NCBI GenBank assembly: GCA_016933095.1
Contig: JAFGBP010000052.1
Span: forward strand, 1 to 6,606
DNA from: Candidatus Woesearchaeota archaeon
Lineage (GTDB): Archaea; Nanobdellota; Nanobdellia; Woesearchaeales; SM23-78
Direction of reading: 5' to 3'
Length of the DNA stretch: 6,606 nucleotides
Position numbers and translations under genes: made by a program. The notes under the pieces are model-generated. The model did no database searches, was not told the DNA's origin, and worked only from the letters and a program-made list of their open reading frames with translations. Positions 1 through 5,425 of this stretch are shown one piece after another (position 1 is the first letter of the stretch; every line of letters starts with the position of its first letter).

Positions 1-17
1 AGAAAAATCATCATATC

Positions 18-33
18 AAGGAGAAGGTGATCC
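18..33 (+). promoter_or_regulatory. Shine-Dalgarno-like sequence overlapping the DsbA-like start
   Basis: AAGGAG (18-23) lies only 3 nt before the GTG at 27. AGGTGATCC (25-33) is a nine-base match to the complement of the usual archaeal 16S rRNA 3' end (GGAUCACCU), and the GTG is inside it. No start codon lies at normal spacing downstream of the second element. Either the first element is used with tight spacing, or the gene starts upstream and the match is incidental. Confidence 0.4.
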
Positions 34-692
34 GCAGCAACAAGGAAGAACCGAAGTCTGAGAAGACTGAGAACATCGTGGCCCTTAGCGTGTTCGCGTT
101 CCTAATGATTATAATACTCGCTCTTTTCACGAACGGCTTCGGCCTCTACAATCCGAACGTCTCAAAGGACAGGATCAACGTCCCCATCGGACCTGATGAT
201 GCCATCAGAGGAAACGCGACTTATCCCCAACTCGTGGTCGTTGTGTATTCTGAGTTTGAGTGCCCATTCTGCAAGCGCGGGGAAGATACTATGATGGAGC
301 TCTTCAACAAGTATAATGACAACATGGTCTTTGTATTCAAGCACTTCCCGCTGACCAGCATTCATCCTCACGCATTCAATGCTTCTGTCGCTGTTGAGTG
401 TGCAGGAGAGCAGGGCAAGTTCTGGGAGTATCATGACACGCTCTTCAGCCACAATACCATGCTCAGCCCTGCGGAGCTCAAGGCTTATGCTAAGGAACTC
501 GGACTTGATGAGGAGCAGTTCAACCACTGCTTGGATACTGGCAAGTACGCTTTCAAGGTCTTGTCTGACGTCAACGAGGGCAGGGAGCTCGGAGTCTCAA
601 GCACTCCGACTTTCTTCATCAATGGCATTGCAATCTTGGGCGCGCAGCCAGCATCAGAGTTCGAGAAGGTCATCTCTAAAGAAATTGAGTAG
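27..692 (+). CDS. Membrane-anchored DsbA-family thiol:disulfide oxidoreductase
   Basis: A 221-residue protein with a short charged cytoplasmic N-terminus, one hydrophobic segment at about residues 17-38 (signal anchor or uncleaved signal), and an extracytoplasmic thioredoxin-fold domain. The active site is C79-P-F-C82 within FECPFCKR. The cis-proline loop is GVSSTP (P194), followed by TFFINGI, which is typical of the DsbA/BdbD (Thioredoxin_4) group. Helical-insert hallmarks are present (FKHFPLT, then AAEC-like AVECAGEQGKFWEYHDTLF). Two further cysteines (C125, C168) lie in the insert. The known family role is to introduce or shuffle disulfides in exported proteins. The start is uncertain: GTG at 27 is the only start codon available ahead of the hydrophobic segment other than GTG at 78, but the frame is open to the window edge, so the true N-terminus could lie upstream. 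It converges with the transporter gene ending at 710. The family call is secure; the partners are unknown. Confidence 0.93.
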   Translation: MIRSNKEEPKSEKTENIVALSVFAFLMIIILALFTNGFGLYNPNVSKDRINVPIGPDDAIRGNATYPQLVVVVYSEFECPFCKRGEDTMMELFNKYNDNMVFVFKHFPLTSIHPHAFNASVAVECAGEQGKFWEYHDTLFSHNTMLSPAELKAYAKELGLDEEQFNHCLDTGKYAFKVLSDVNEGRELGVSSTPTFFINGIAILGAQPASEFEKVISKEIE

Positions 693-709
693 GTTGGAAT
701 TTTATCTTT
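693..709. terminator. T-rich gap between convergent genes
   Basis: Only 17 nt separate the TAG of the DsbA-like gene from the TAG of the transporter gene. The plus strand reads TTTTATCTTT here (699-709 region). This resembles the U-rich runs at which archaeal transcription terminates without a hairpin. On the minus strand the same stretch is A-rich, so no termination signal for the minus operon is evident within the gap. Assignment is by composition and position only. Confidence 0.35.
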
Positions 710-1060
710 CTAGAACGAAGCTACAAGGATTGTCCCTATTATTATCAGCGCAATCCCTGCTATCTTCTGCGCGCCTATCTTCTCCTTGAGAAGCATCTTT
801 GACAGGAAAGCGACTATTATGAACGCGATCCCCGTCATGGGCGATATGACTGAGAGGTTCTCGAATCTCATCGACCCTATATAGAACACTGCGCTCAGCA
901 CGAATAGGAATATCCCCAGGATCACGTACGTGTCCATGAACTTCGAGATCAGGTTTTTCTTCCTGTTCATGACTACTGCTCCTTTCTTCATATAGAACGA
1001 GGCAAAGGCGTTGAGGAACACGCCTATCATCACAAGCACGAATGCAAGAGGGTTTATCAT
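710..1060 (-). CDS. Small four-helix EamA/SMR-like transporter subunit (distal partner)
   Basis: A 116-residue integral membrane protein starting MINPLAF, with four predicted helices at about 5-24, 45-63, 66-88 and 95-114. TM1 ends in FYMKKGA, and the segment before TM4 is LLKEKIGAQKIAGIALIIIGT, close to the conserved end of EamA domains (LxxE, then GxxLIxxG). At four helices it is a half-size unit, like SMR proteins and the ArnE/ArnF flippase subunits, so it should act as a dimer. The ATG at 1060 was chosen because it overlaps the upstream stop as ATGA and has GGGAGGAG six bases upstream; a longer in-frame extension to 1171 would be shadow coding inside the previous gene. Positive charges sit in loops 1 and 3 (MKKGAVVMNRKKNLISK; KMLLKEK), predicting both termini outside. 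The substrate is not known; a polyprenyl-phosphate sugar is an inference from the neighbours, and a drug/metabolite exporter is the alternative. Confidence 0.85.
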   Translation of the reverse strand: MINPLAFVLVMIGVFLNAFASFYMKKGAVVMNRKKNLISKFMDTYVILGIFLFVLSAVFYIGSMRFENLSVISPMTGIAFIIVAFLSKMLLKEKIGAQKIAGIALIIIGTILVASF

Positions 1061-1500
1061 GATGCGCTCCTCCCTATCAGCACTACTCCGGCAATGATGG
1101 AGAATATTCCCAGCCACTGGATGGGCAGCAGAACTTCTCCAAGCTGCCAGATAGACAAGAGCGCGACCCATACGAATCCGAGGCTGAGTATGGGGTGGGC
1201 TGTCGAGAGCCCAACTGTTCTAAGCGACAGCAGGAAGAGGATCATCCCTATGGCGTAGAATAAGAACCCCAGTATCAGGTAGATGTTGGTTATGATGCCG
1301 AGGAACGAGAGCGTTATCGTGATCGCTGCTTTCTTCTGGAAGAACTGGCCTAGCGACGTGAAGACAGTGCATAATACTGCAAAGGAGATCCCTGCGAGCA
1401 CCGAGCTTCTGGCTGTCTTGGCCGTAGACTTGGCCGACTTGGTCAACTTGACTGATTCTACCGGCTTTGCTAACTTAGTTGATTTTGCCGTCTTTGACAT
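1057..1500 (-). CDS. Small four-helix EamA/SMR-like transporter subunit with Lys-rich N-terminal tail
   Basis: A 147-residue protein consisting of a strongly basic tail (residues 1-33) followed by four predicted helices at about 34-53, 61-83, 92-112 and 117-141. TM1 ends in GQFFQKKAA, matching the FYMKKGA position of the downstream partner, and TM3-TM4 contains WQLGEVLLPIQWLGI, matching LLKEKIGAQKIAGI, so the two are divergent paralogous halves. The tail has lysines at 3, 6, 9, 12, 18, 21, 24 and 28 and arginine at 31, a KxxK pattern not usual for SMR or ArnE/F proteins. By the positive-inside rule the N-terminus is cytoplasmic, opposite to the partner. The ATG at 1500 shares its A with the TGA of the oxidoreductase (TGATG), with GGAGG nine bases upstream. 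Tandem co-translation supports an obligate heterodimer; substrate inference as for the partner. Confidence 0.85.
   Translation of the reverse strand: MSKTAKSTKLAKPVESVKLTKSAKSTAKTARSSVLAGISFAVLCTVFTSLGQFFQKKAAITITLSFLGIITNIYLILGFLFYAIGMILFLLSLRTVGLSTAHPILSLGFVWVALLSIWQLGEVLLPIQWLGIFSIIAGVVLIGRSAS
1067..1074 (-). promoter_or_regulatory. Shine-Dalgarno for the distal transporter subunit
   Basis: GGGAGGAG on the minus strand ends six bases before the ATG at 1060 and lies inside the 3' end of the preceding gene. Together with the ATGA overlap it fixes the start and suggests translational coupling of the two membrane subunits. Confidence 0.75.
1408..1494 (-). repeat. Near-9-nt repeat encoding a KxxK lysine tail
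   Basis: The minus strand contains consecutive approximate 9-nt units of the form AAGTTGACC, AAGTCGGCC, AAG(TCTACG)GCC, AAGACAGCC, each opening with a lysine codon. They encode residues 3-31 of the transporter subunit. Synonymous and conservative drift between units means this is an old or selected repeat rather than a fresh expansion. Confidence 0.6.
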
Positions 1501-2891
1501 CAGGCCTTGCCTCCGAGCTTCTTCCTCACGATGCCCGCGCATTCGATGCCGCACTCAAGCGCAGTGTTCATGTTCCTGATATTAGGGTATGACGTCGCCG
1601 TGTTGGCAATGTAGAGCCCGTCGACTGGAGTCTTGTAGTCTGGCTTGTACTTTGCAAAGTCCTTGTCATATACTGGCTCGGCATAGCGTTCCCGGAAAAC
1701 GCGAGCCCACAATATCTTGGGCTTTTTCTTTGGCTTTTGCTCGTTGAAGTATTTATGAACGTCTCCAAGATACGCCGCTTTTATCTCGTCGTCACTCAGC
1801 TTGAAATCCTCGATTGAACCGCCGTACCGGAGTATCCAGTTCACCTTGTAGCCGTAACCGTCAAAGAGGTTAGAGTGCTGGAAGAGCGTGTGAGTCCTCT
1901 CTGAGATCATGTTGAGCCAGTAATGGCCGCTTAAGTGGCTTCTTGTGCCGAACGCGACGCATAATGCAGGGCAATACTCAACTTTCGACAACCTCTTCCT
2001 GTAGCTCTCAAGTATTCCTTTTGCCAGTTTCAAGAGCACCGGCACTGGCAGGGTGATTATGAGAGCGTCGTATTTCAGTGTCTTTACAGCTCCACCTTCC
2101 GTCCCGCCGTCCACTCCTTCTTTTACCTCTTCTTTCACTCCTTCTTTCGCTCCTCCTTTCACTCGCAGCGTCAGCTTCTTTGCTTTCGTGTCTATGACGC
2201 TCGTGTCTGCTTCCAGCAATATATTGCAGCCCCTATCCTTTAGGTCTTTCTCAAGGAAGTCAATCATCTTCTGAAGGCCTTTCCTTGGATAGCCAAAGAG
2301 CCCCATCGCCTCTTTGGCCTTGAGCCTGCAGGCGAACTGCTTCGCAGATATCCTCTCGAGCGGGATGTTGAACTTGTTCCTGCCATAGAGCTGATAGAAC
2401 AGCTTATCCGTGACCTCTCGTCCTGCATATCTCTTGAGCCACTCCCTTGCATTCATGCTGTCCTTTATCTTCGCAGGGTTCATGATGGTGAATACGTATG
2501 CTCCGAAGAGTCCGTATCTTATCCTTCCATAAAGCGAGAGATAATCGAACCTTAGCAGGCTGATGGGATCGGTGAAGTTGTATATCCTCCCGTTGATGCA
2601 GAAAGCCATCTTGATCCTCTTCCAAGCCATGTCAGAGAACAGCCCTGCGCGTTTCAGGAACTTCTGGGTCGTATAATCATGGTCGAAAACCTGATGGTAG
2701 TACTTCGGGATCTGCCGTCCCTCGTACTCGAAGCTCGACGCGAGGCCTCCAAGGAAATCTGCCTTCTCCAGGATCATGACTTCGTGCTTCTTCCTGTCCT
2801 CAGGCGTCGCGAGCAGGGCGTCTGCTGCTGCCAATCCGGCGAGCCCGCCGCCCAGGATGATTATCTTCTTTTTTGTCTTCTTTTTTGCCAT
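1500..2891 (-). CDS. FAD-dependent oxidoreductase, COG1232 (amine oxidase/PPOX-like) family
   Basis: A 463-residue flavoprotein. After a basic MAKKKTKKK start comes the dinucleotide-binding fold IIILGGGLAGLAAA (GGGLAG at 14-19) ending in E42 of MILEKADFLGG, which contacts the ribose of FAD. YYHQVFDHD (64-72), followed by FLKRAGL, a predicted INGRIYNF strand and SLLRFDYLSLYGRIRYG, is characteristic of the COG1232 group frequent in surface-polysaccharide clusters. The C-terminal FAD motif is DGLYIANTATSYPN, followed by NMNTALECG (440-448). The family is related to protoporphyrinogen oxidase, phytoene desaturase and UDP-galactopyranose mutase; no neighbour suggests heme synthesis, so a role on a lipid-linked or nucleotide-linked sugar is inferred. 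Residues about 244-267 are a six-unit tetrapeptide repeat loop. The ATG at 2891 is preferred to the in-frame GTG at 2912: it precedes the basic start and a weak AGGT lies eight bases upstream. The family is firm; the reaction is unknown. Confidence 0.92.
   Translation of the reverse strand: MAKKKTKKKIIILGGGLAGLAAADALLATPEDRKKHEVMILEKADFLGGLASSFEYEGRQIPKYYHQVFDHDYTTQKFLKRAGLFSDMAWKRIKMAFCINGRIYNFTDPISLLRFDYLSLYGRIRYGLFGAYVFTIMNPAKIKDSMNAREWLKRYAGREVTDKLFYQLYGRNKFNIPLERISAKQFACRLKAKEAMGLFGYPRKGLQKMIDFLEKDLKDRGCNILLEADTSVIDTKAKKLTLRVKGGAKEGVKEEVKEGVDGGTEGGAVKTLKYDALIITLPVPVLLKLAKGILESYRKRLSKVEYCPALCVAFGTRSHLSGHYWLNMISERTHTLFQHSNLFDGYGYKVNWILRYGGSIEDFKLSDDEIKAAYLGDVHKYFNEQKPKKKPKILWARVFRERYAEPVYDKDFAKYKPDYKTPVDGLYIANTATSYPNIRNMNTALECGIECAGIVRKKLGGKA
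1510..1514 (-). promoter_or_regulatory. Shine-Dalgarno for the Lys-tailed transporter subunit
   Basis: GGAGG on the minus strand, nine bases before the ATG at 1500 and within the last codons of the oxidoreductase gene (KKLGGKA). It supports the M-S-K-T start over the longer in-frame extension to 1554. Confidence 0.65.
2091..2162 (-). repeat. 12-nt in-frame minisatellite, six units
   Basis: On the minus strand, successive 12-nt units encode VKGG, AKEG, VKEE, VKEG, VDGG and TEGG inside the FAD oxidoreductase. The central units (GAAAGAAGGAGT type) are near-identical; the last two are degenerate. The repeat falls between the predicted LTLRV strand and the KYDALIITLP strand, where family members usually have a short hairpin turn, so it should form a charged, flexible loop that leaves the fold intact. 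Confidence 0.85.
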
Positions 2892-2938
2892 GTGAATGTA
2901 CCTATCCCGCACCTAATCTTAGCTGTATGTGTATTGCG

Positions 2939-2945
2939 CCTTATA
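2939..2945 (-). promoter_or_regulatory. Possible TATA box before the FAD oxidoreductase
   Basis: TATAAGG on the minus strand lies in the 66-nt gap after the DUF362 gene. A start about 26 nt downstream (near 2917) would leave a leader of about 25 nt containing GGGATAGGT ahead of the ATG at 2891. It could be an internal promoter for the last three genes, but read-through from the DUF362 promoter is equally possible. Confidence 0.3.
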
Positions 2946-2957
2946 CGCCTGCAGAGT

Positions 2958-4109
2958 TCAGAGCTTCCCAATCCTTTGGAGCAGCGGCTCGAACTCGTTC
3001 CTTGCAAGCGCATTCTTCCTGATAAGATCCCTTGCGAATCCTTTCCCTTCCCTGTTGTACCACCAGAAGGAATTGTATTTCGAAGCGATCCACGCAGGTA
3101 TCTTGAACAAGGGCGTGTTGAAGACAATCCATCTGATGCCTGGGATCTTCCTCAGGAACAGCTCGATCATGACAATCGGGTGGTTCTTCAAAAGCGCCGG
3201 CTTGAACCTCCTGGACCAGAACAGCTTCGTGTCTCCGACGATGCTGTAATCATTGCTTCCAAGCCCTCGCAGGCCGGCTTCTTTGACATGGGCCACAGCC
3301 ATCGGATTGACCCCTATTATCTTACAAGCCGCAGAGTCCATGGCAACCCTGTCATTGGAAGCCATCACTGCACCTACGAACTTCGGCCTTCCCACGCGTG
3401 GTCCGTTCTCTTCCAGGCATATCGTCGCGTCAGCGACAGCAAATTTGACCTTGAGGAACGAGTTGATGTCTGAAATGCACTTGTCAGCCACCAAGTGGTA
3501 TTGGTGCCGGAACGTCGGTATGCAGCCCCACTGGTTCTTGAGAGAACAAGTCATGGTCGTGACGTTGTGTGTCTTGACGACCGGAACTGTCACGATGGTG
3601 TCAGCATCCACCAGGATCTTTGGAATCGGCATATTCTTGAAGATGACACCGTCCATCTTAACATTCACAGTCTTCTCCTTTGACAGGTTGATGAACTTCA
3701 CTCCTTGGCGCTTGCAGATGTCCATGACTCCCCAGTTCCTGGCAGCCGGCTCCACCTGCTTCGAGGTCGCGACGTCAGCATCCCCAACAGAGATCTGCAC
3801 TCCCGAACCCAGGGTCTTTATGATCTTAATCACTGCCTCCAACACCCATGGAGAAGTGCACTGCCCCGGCACGACCTGGTCTGACAATAGGTTTGGCTTA
3901 ATGAATATCTTCTTTCCTCGGACGTACTTCTTCCAGTGAGCGAGCTCCATCGCCTGTTCCACTGCAGAGAAGACGTTCTCCTGCTCATATCCTCTGACAG
4001 AGACGTATGCTACCGGCGACGGCAATACCTGCGACGAAGATGAAGGCTTTGCCTTGCCCAGATTAGCGGAAGACTTGACCTTTTTCCTATTTCTTGAATT
4101 CGCAGCCAT
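2958..4109 (-). CDS. DUF362 family protein (operon-leading copy)
   Basis: A 383-residue protein. It opens with a Ser/Lys-rich low-complexity tail (1-30), then the DUF362 core: KKIFIKPNLL (67-75), VKTH (178-181), TCSLKNQWG (187-195), FRHQYH (200-205), DATICLEENGPRVG (227-240) and ASNDRVAMD (250-258). These are the conserved blocks of the family. A C-terminal extension (about 300-383) is hydrophobic and aromatic (PLFKIPAWIASKYNSFWWY), suggesting membrane or partner contact. No CxxCxxCxxxC cluster is present, unlike DUF362 proteins fused to a ferredoxin domain. The biochemical function of the family is not established to my knowledge. The ATG at 4109 is chosen over the in-frame ATG at 4157: it lies 26 nt from the centre of a TATA-like element, the expected position of an archaeal leaderless start, and the codons between are AT-rich promoter sequence. 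It leads the minus-strand operon with the oxidoreductase 66 nt downstream. Confidence 0.9.
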   Translation of the reverse strand: MAANSRNRKKVKSSANLGKAKPSSSSQVLPSPVAYVSVRGYEQENVFSAVEQAMELAHWKKYVRGKKIFIKPNLLSDQVVPGQCTSPWVLEAVIKIIKTLGSGVQISVGDADVATSKQVEPAARNWGVMDICKRQGVKFINLSKEKTVNVKMDGVIFKNMPIPKILVDADTIVTVPVVKTHNVTTMTCSLKNQWGCIPTFRHQYHLVADKCISDINSFLKVKFAVADATICLEENGPRVGRPKFVGAVMASNDRVAMDSAACKIIGVNPMAVAHVKEAGLRGLGSNDYSIVGDTKLFWSRRFKPALLKNHPIVMIELFLRKIPGIRWIVFNTPLFKIPAWIASKYNSFWWYNREGKGFARDLIRKNALARNEFEPLLQRIGKL

Positions 4110-4127
4110 AGGCTTGTTGAAGTACCA

Positions 4128-4141
4128 TAATATTAATAAAT
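4128..4141. promoter_or_regulatory. Shared bidirectional TATA-like promoter element
   Basis: The 59-nt gap between the two DUF362 genes is strikingly AT-rich and contains the palindrome TATTAATA (4131-4138). On the minus strand it reads TTTATTAATA (4140-4131), centred 26 nt from the ATG at 4109, which is the spacing of an archaeal TATA box to a leaderless start. On the plus strand the same element is about 34 nt from the ATG at 4169, giving a leader of about eight bases. Neither start has a Shine-Dalgarno. No distinct BRE could be assigned confidently. Confidence 0.6.
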
Positions 4142-4168
4142 TGTTTGATTTTAACATACCACAACAAT

Positions 4169-4204
4169 ATGAAAGGCACCATGAAGGGCACTATGAAGAG
4201 CAGC
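4169..4204 (+). repeat. Triple 12-nt repeat with three in-frame start codons
   Basis: Three consecutive 12-nt units (ATGAAAGGCACC, ATGAAGGGCACT, ATGAAGAGCAGC) begin the DUF362 gene, encoding MKGT-MKGT-MKSS. Each unit supplies a possible start codon, so the N-terminus may be heterogeneous. Confidence 0.75.
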
Positions 4205-5350
4205 AATAAGAATGCAAAGAGCGTCGTGGCGGTCCTGAAGACAACGCCGGAGCGAGTCGTCAAGGATTATGGCAAGGCTATGCGCCTCGCCGGCTACAAA
4301 GAACACATCTCGCCTAATCGTCAGACCATCCTGAAGCTCAACCTCTCATGGACGCTTTATTATCCTGCGTGCTCCACCGAACCCTGGCAGCTCGAGGGCG
4401 TGTTGAATGCCCTGAAAGAGGATGGCTTCAAGAAGGAGAATGTGCTGGCTGTCGAGAACCAAACTGTAGTCACTGAACCTTGGAAGGGGGCGTACTACAA
4501 CAAGTGGCTTCCAATCCTCAAAGACAAGGGAGTGCAATACAAGCCATTGACAAACGTCAAGTGGGTGAAGTACAGGCCAAAGGCAAAGATGCTTGCGATG
4601 AAGGAGCTCTTCGGAGAGATCCTCGTGCCTGAGATATTCTTCAAGAGCAACGTGATCCACTTCCCGACCGTGAAGACCCATGGCCACACGACAACGACTG
4701 GCACCATGAAGAACGCCTTCGGCGGCCTCATCCCGAAGTACAGGCATCACGCCCATAGAAAGATCCACGAGGTCCTCGTGGACTTGCTGGCTATTCAGAA
4801 GGAGATACACCCAGGCATGTTCGCTGTCATGGATGGCTGCGTGTGCGGCAACGGTGCGGGACCCAGGACTATGGAGCCTTATTCTGGCAACGTGATTCTC
4901 GCGAGCAGTGATCAAGTAGCCATCGATGCTGTCGCCGCGAAGATGATGGGATTCAACCCAATGAAGATCCCCTACATAAGGATGGCTCATGAGCGAGGGC
5001 TTGGCTGCGGCGACGTGTCTAAGATCGAGATCGTCGGGATGAAGAGAAGCGAGTTCCAGAGGATCAATTTCAGGTTCAGGACGCATCGGAGTCCAGTTAT
5101 CCTGGGTGACCAGCTATTGAGGAAAGGGACTGCAGGGATGCCTTTCATCCACAACCTCTTGTTCCGTTCTCCAATCTTCAGGTCTTTCATATTCGGCTCT
5201 GAGTTCTACCATGACTATATTTGGTATCCTACAATCGGAAAGAAGAAGATAAAGGAATTCAGCCCGACACCGTGGGGCCAGAAGTTCGAGAAGTACCCTT
5301 ATGGGCCTTTCCCGAAGTACAAGAAGGTCAAGAGCGGGGATCCTTATTGA
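4169..5350 (+). CDS. DUF362 family protein (divergent copy)
   Basis: A 393-residue paralogue of the divergently transcribed neighbour. The core blocks are recognisable: ILKLNLS (54-60; KLNL replaces KPNL), FPTVKTHGHTTTTGTMKNAFGG (VKTH at 168-171, KNAFGG at 181-186), a histidine-rich KYRHHAHRKIH (190-200), MDGCVCGNGAGPR (221-233) and ASSDQVAID (245-253). The C-terminal extension RSPIFRSFIFGSEFYHDYIWY aligns by eye with PLFKIPAWIASKYNSFWWY of the other copy. There is no ferredoxin-type cysteine cluster; the CVC pair in the DGCVCGNG loop is not seen in the partner (DATICLEENG). Translation could start at any of three in-frame ATGs (4169, 4181, 4193) within a 12-nt repeat; 4169 is nearest the predicted transcript start, and the TTG at 4145 would lie upstream of that start. 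The reaction is unknown; a common or paired role with the other copy is inferred from the shared promoter. Confidence 0.9.
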   Translation: MKGTMKGTMKSSNKNAKSVVAVLKTTPERVVKDYGKAMRLAGYKEHISPNRQTILKLNLSWTLYYPACSTEPWQLEGVLNALKEDGFKKENVLAVENQTVVTEPWKGAYYNKWLPILKDKGVQYKPLTNVKWVKYRPKAKMLAMKELFGEILVPEIFFKSNVIHFPTVKTHGHTTTTGTMKNAFGGLIPKYRHHAHRKIHEVLVDLLAIQKEIHPGMFAVMDGCVCGNGAGPRTMEPYSGNVILASSDQVAIDAVAAKMMGFNPMKIPYIRMAHERGLGCGDVSKIEIVGMKRSEFQRINFRFRTHRSPVILGDQLLRKGTAGMPFIHNLLFRSPIFRSFIFGSEFYHDYIWYPTIGKKKIKEFSPTPWGQKFEKYPYGPFPKYKKVKSGDPY

Positions 5351-5364
5351 ACAATAAAGAGTTA

Positions 5365-5392
5365 TCTGGGAGTGATCCTATTTAGTCCCAGA
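5365..5392. terminator. Inverted repeat between convergent genes
   Basis: A perfect 7-bp inverted repeat, TCTGGGA (5365-5371) and TCCCAGA (5386-5392), with a 14-nt loop lies in the 75-nt gap between the two convergent stops. The minus strand has a TTTTT run (5396-5392) just before it, about 30 nt after the stop at 5426, which could end the minus-strand transcript in archaeal fashion. There is no U-run after the stem on the plus strand, so a classical intrinsic terminator is not supported there. Confidence 0.4.
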
Positions 5393-5425
5393 AAAACTCA
5401 ACCAGTTTCTGCCTGAAAGGGCCAA

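Noticed and set aside
1060..1171. N-terminal extension of the distal transporter subunit
   Set aside because: It overlaps the previous gene in another frame, is not hydrophobic or conserved-looking, and lacks the good Shine-Dalgarno that serves the ATG at 1060.
2091..2162. CRISPR-like or intergenic repeat array
   Set aside because: The units are 12 nt with no spacers, stay in frame and lie within a conserved gene.
1500..2891. Assignment of the flavoprotein as protoporphyrinogen oxidase (hemG/hemY)
   Set aside because: Only superfamily similarity is visible, and no heme biosynthesis gene is nearby; the YYHxxF/RLR-type blocks fit the glycan-cluster COG1232 group better.
2679..3473. 264-codon plus-strand open frame across the DUF362/oxidoreductase boundary
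   Set aside because: It lies opposite two well-supported genes, shows no recognisable domain, and its length follows from the codon use of the opposite strand.
3253..3939. 228-codon plus-strand open frame inside the minus-strand DUF362 gene
   Set aside because: It is fully antisense to conserved DUF362 motifs and its product has no family-like features.
4145..4168. TTG start at 4145 for the plus-strand DUF362 gene
   Set aside because: It would lie upstream of the predicted transcript start, inside AT-rich promoter sequence; the ATG at 4169 fits better.
4346..5086. 246-codon minus-strand open frame inside the plus-strand DUF362 gene
   Set aside because: It is antisense to the conserved core and rich in H/L/V, typical of shadow translation; no promoter or Shine-Dalgarno supports it.
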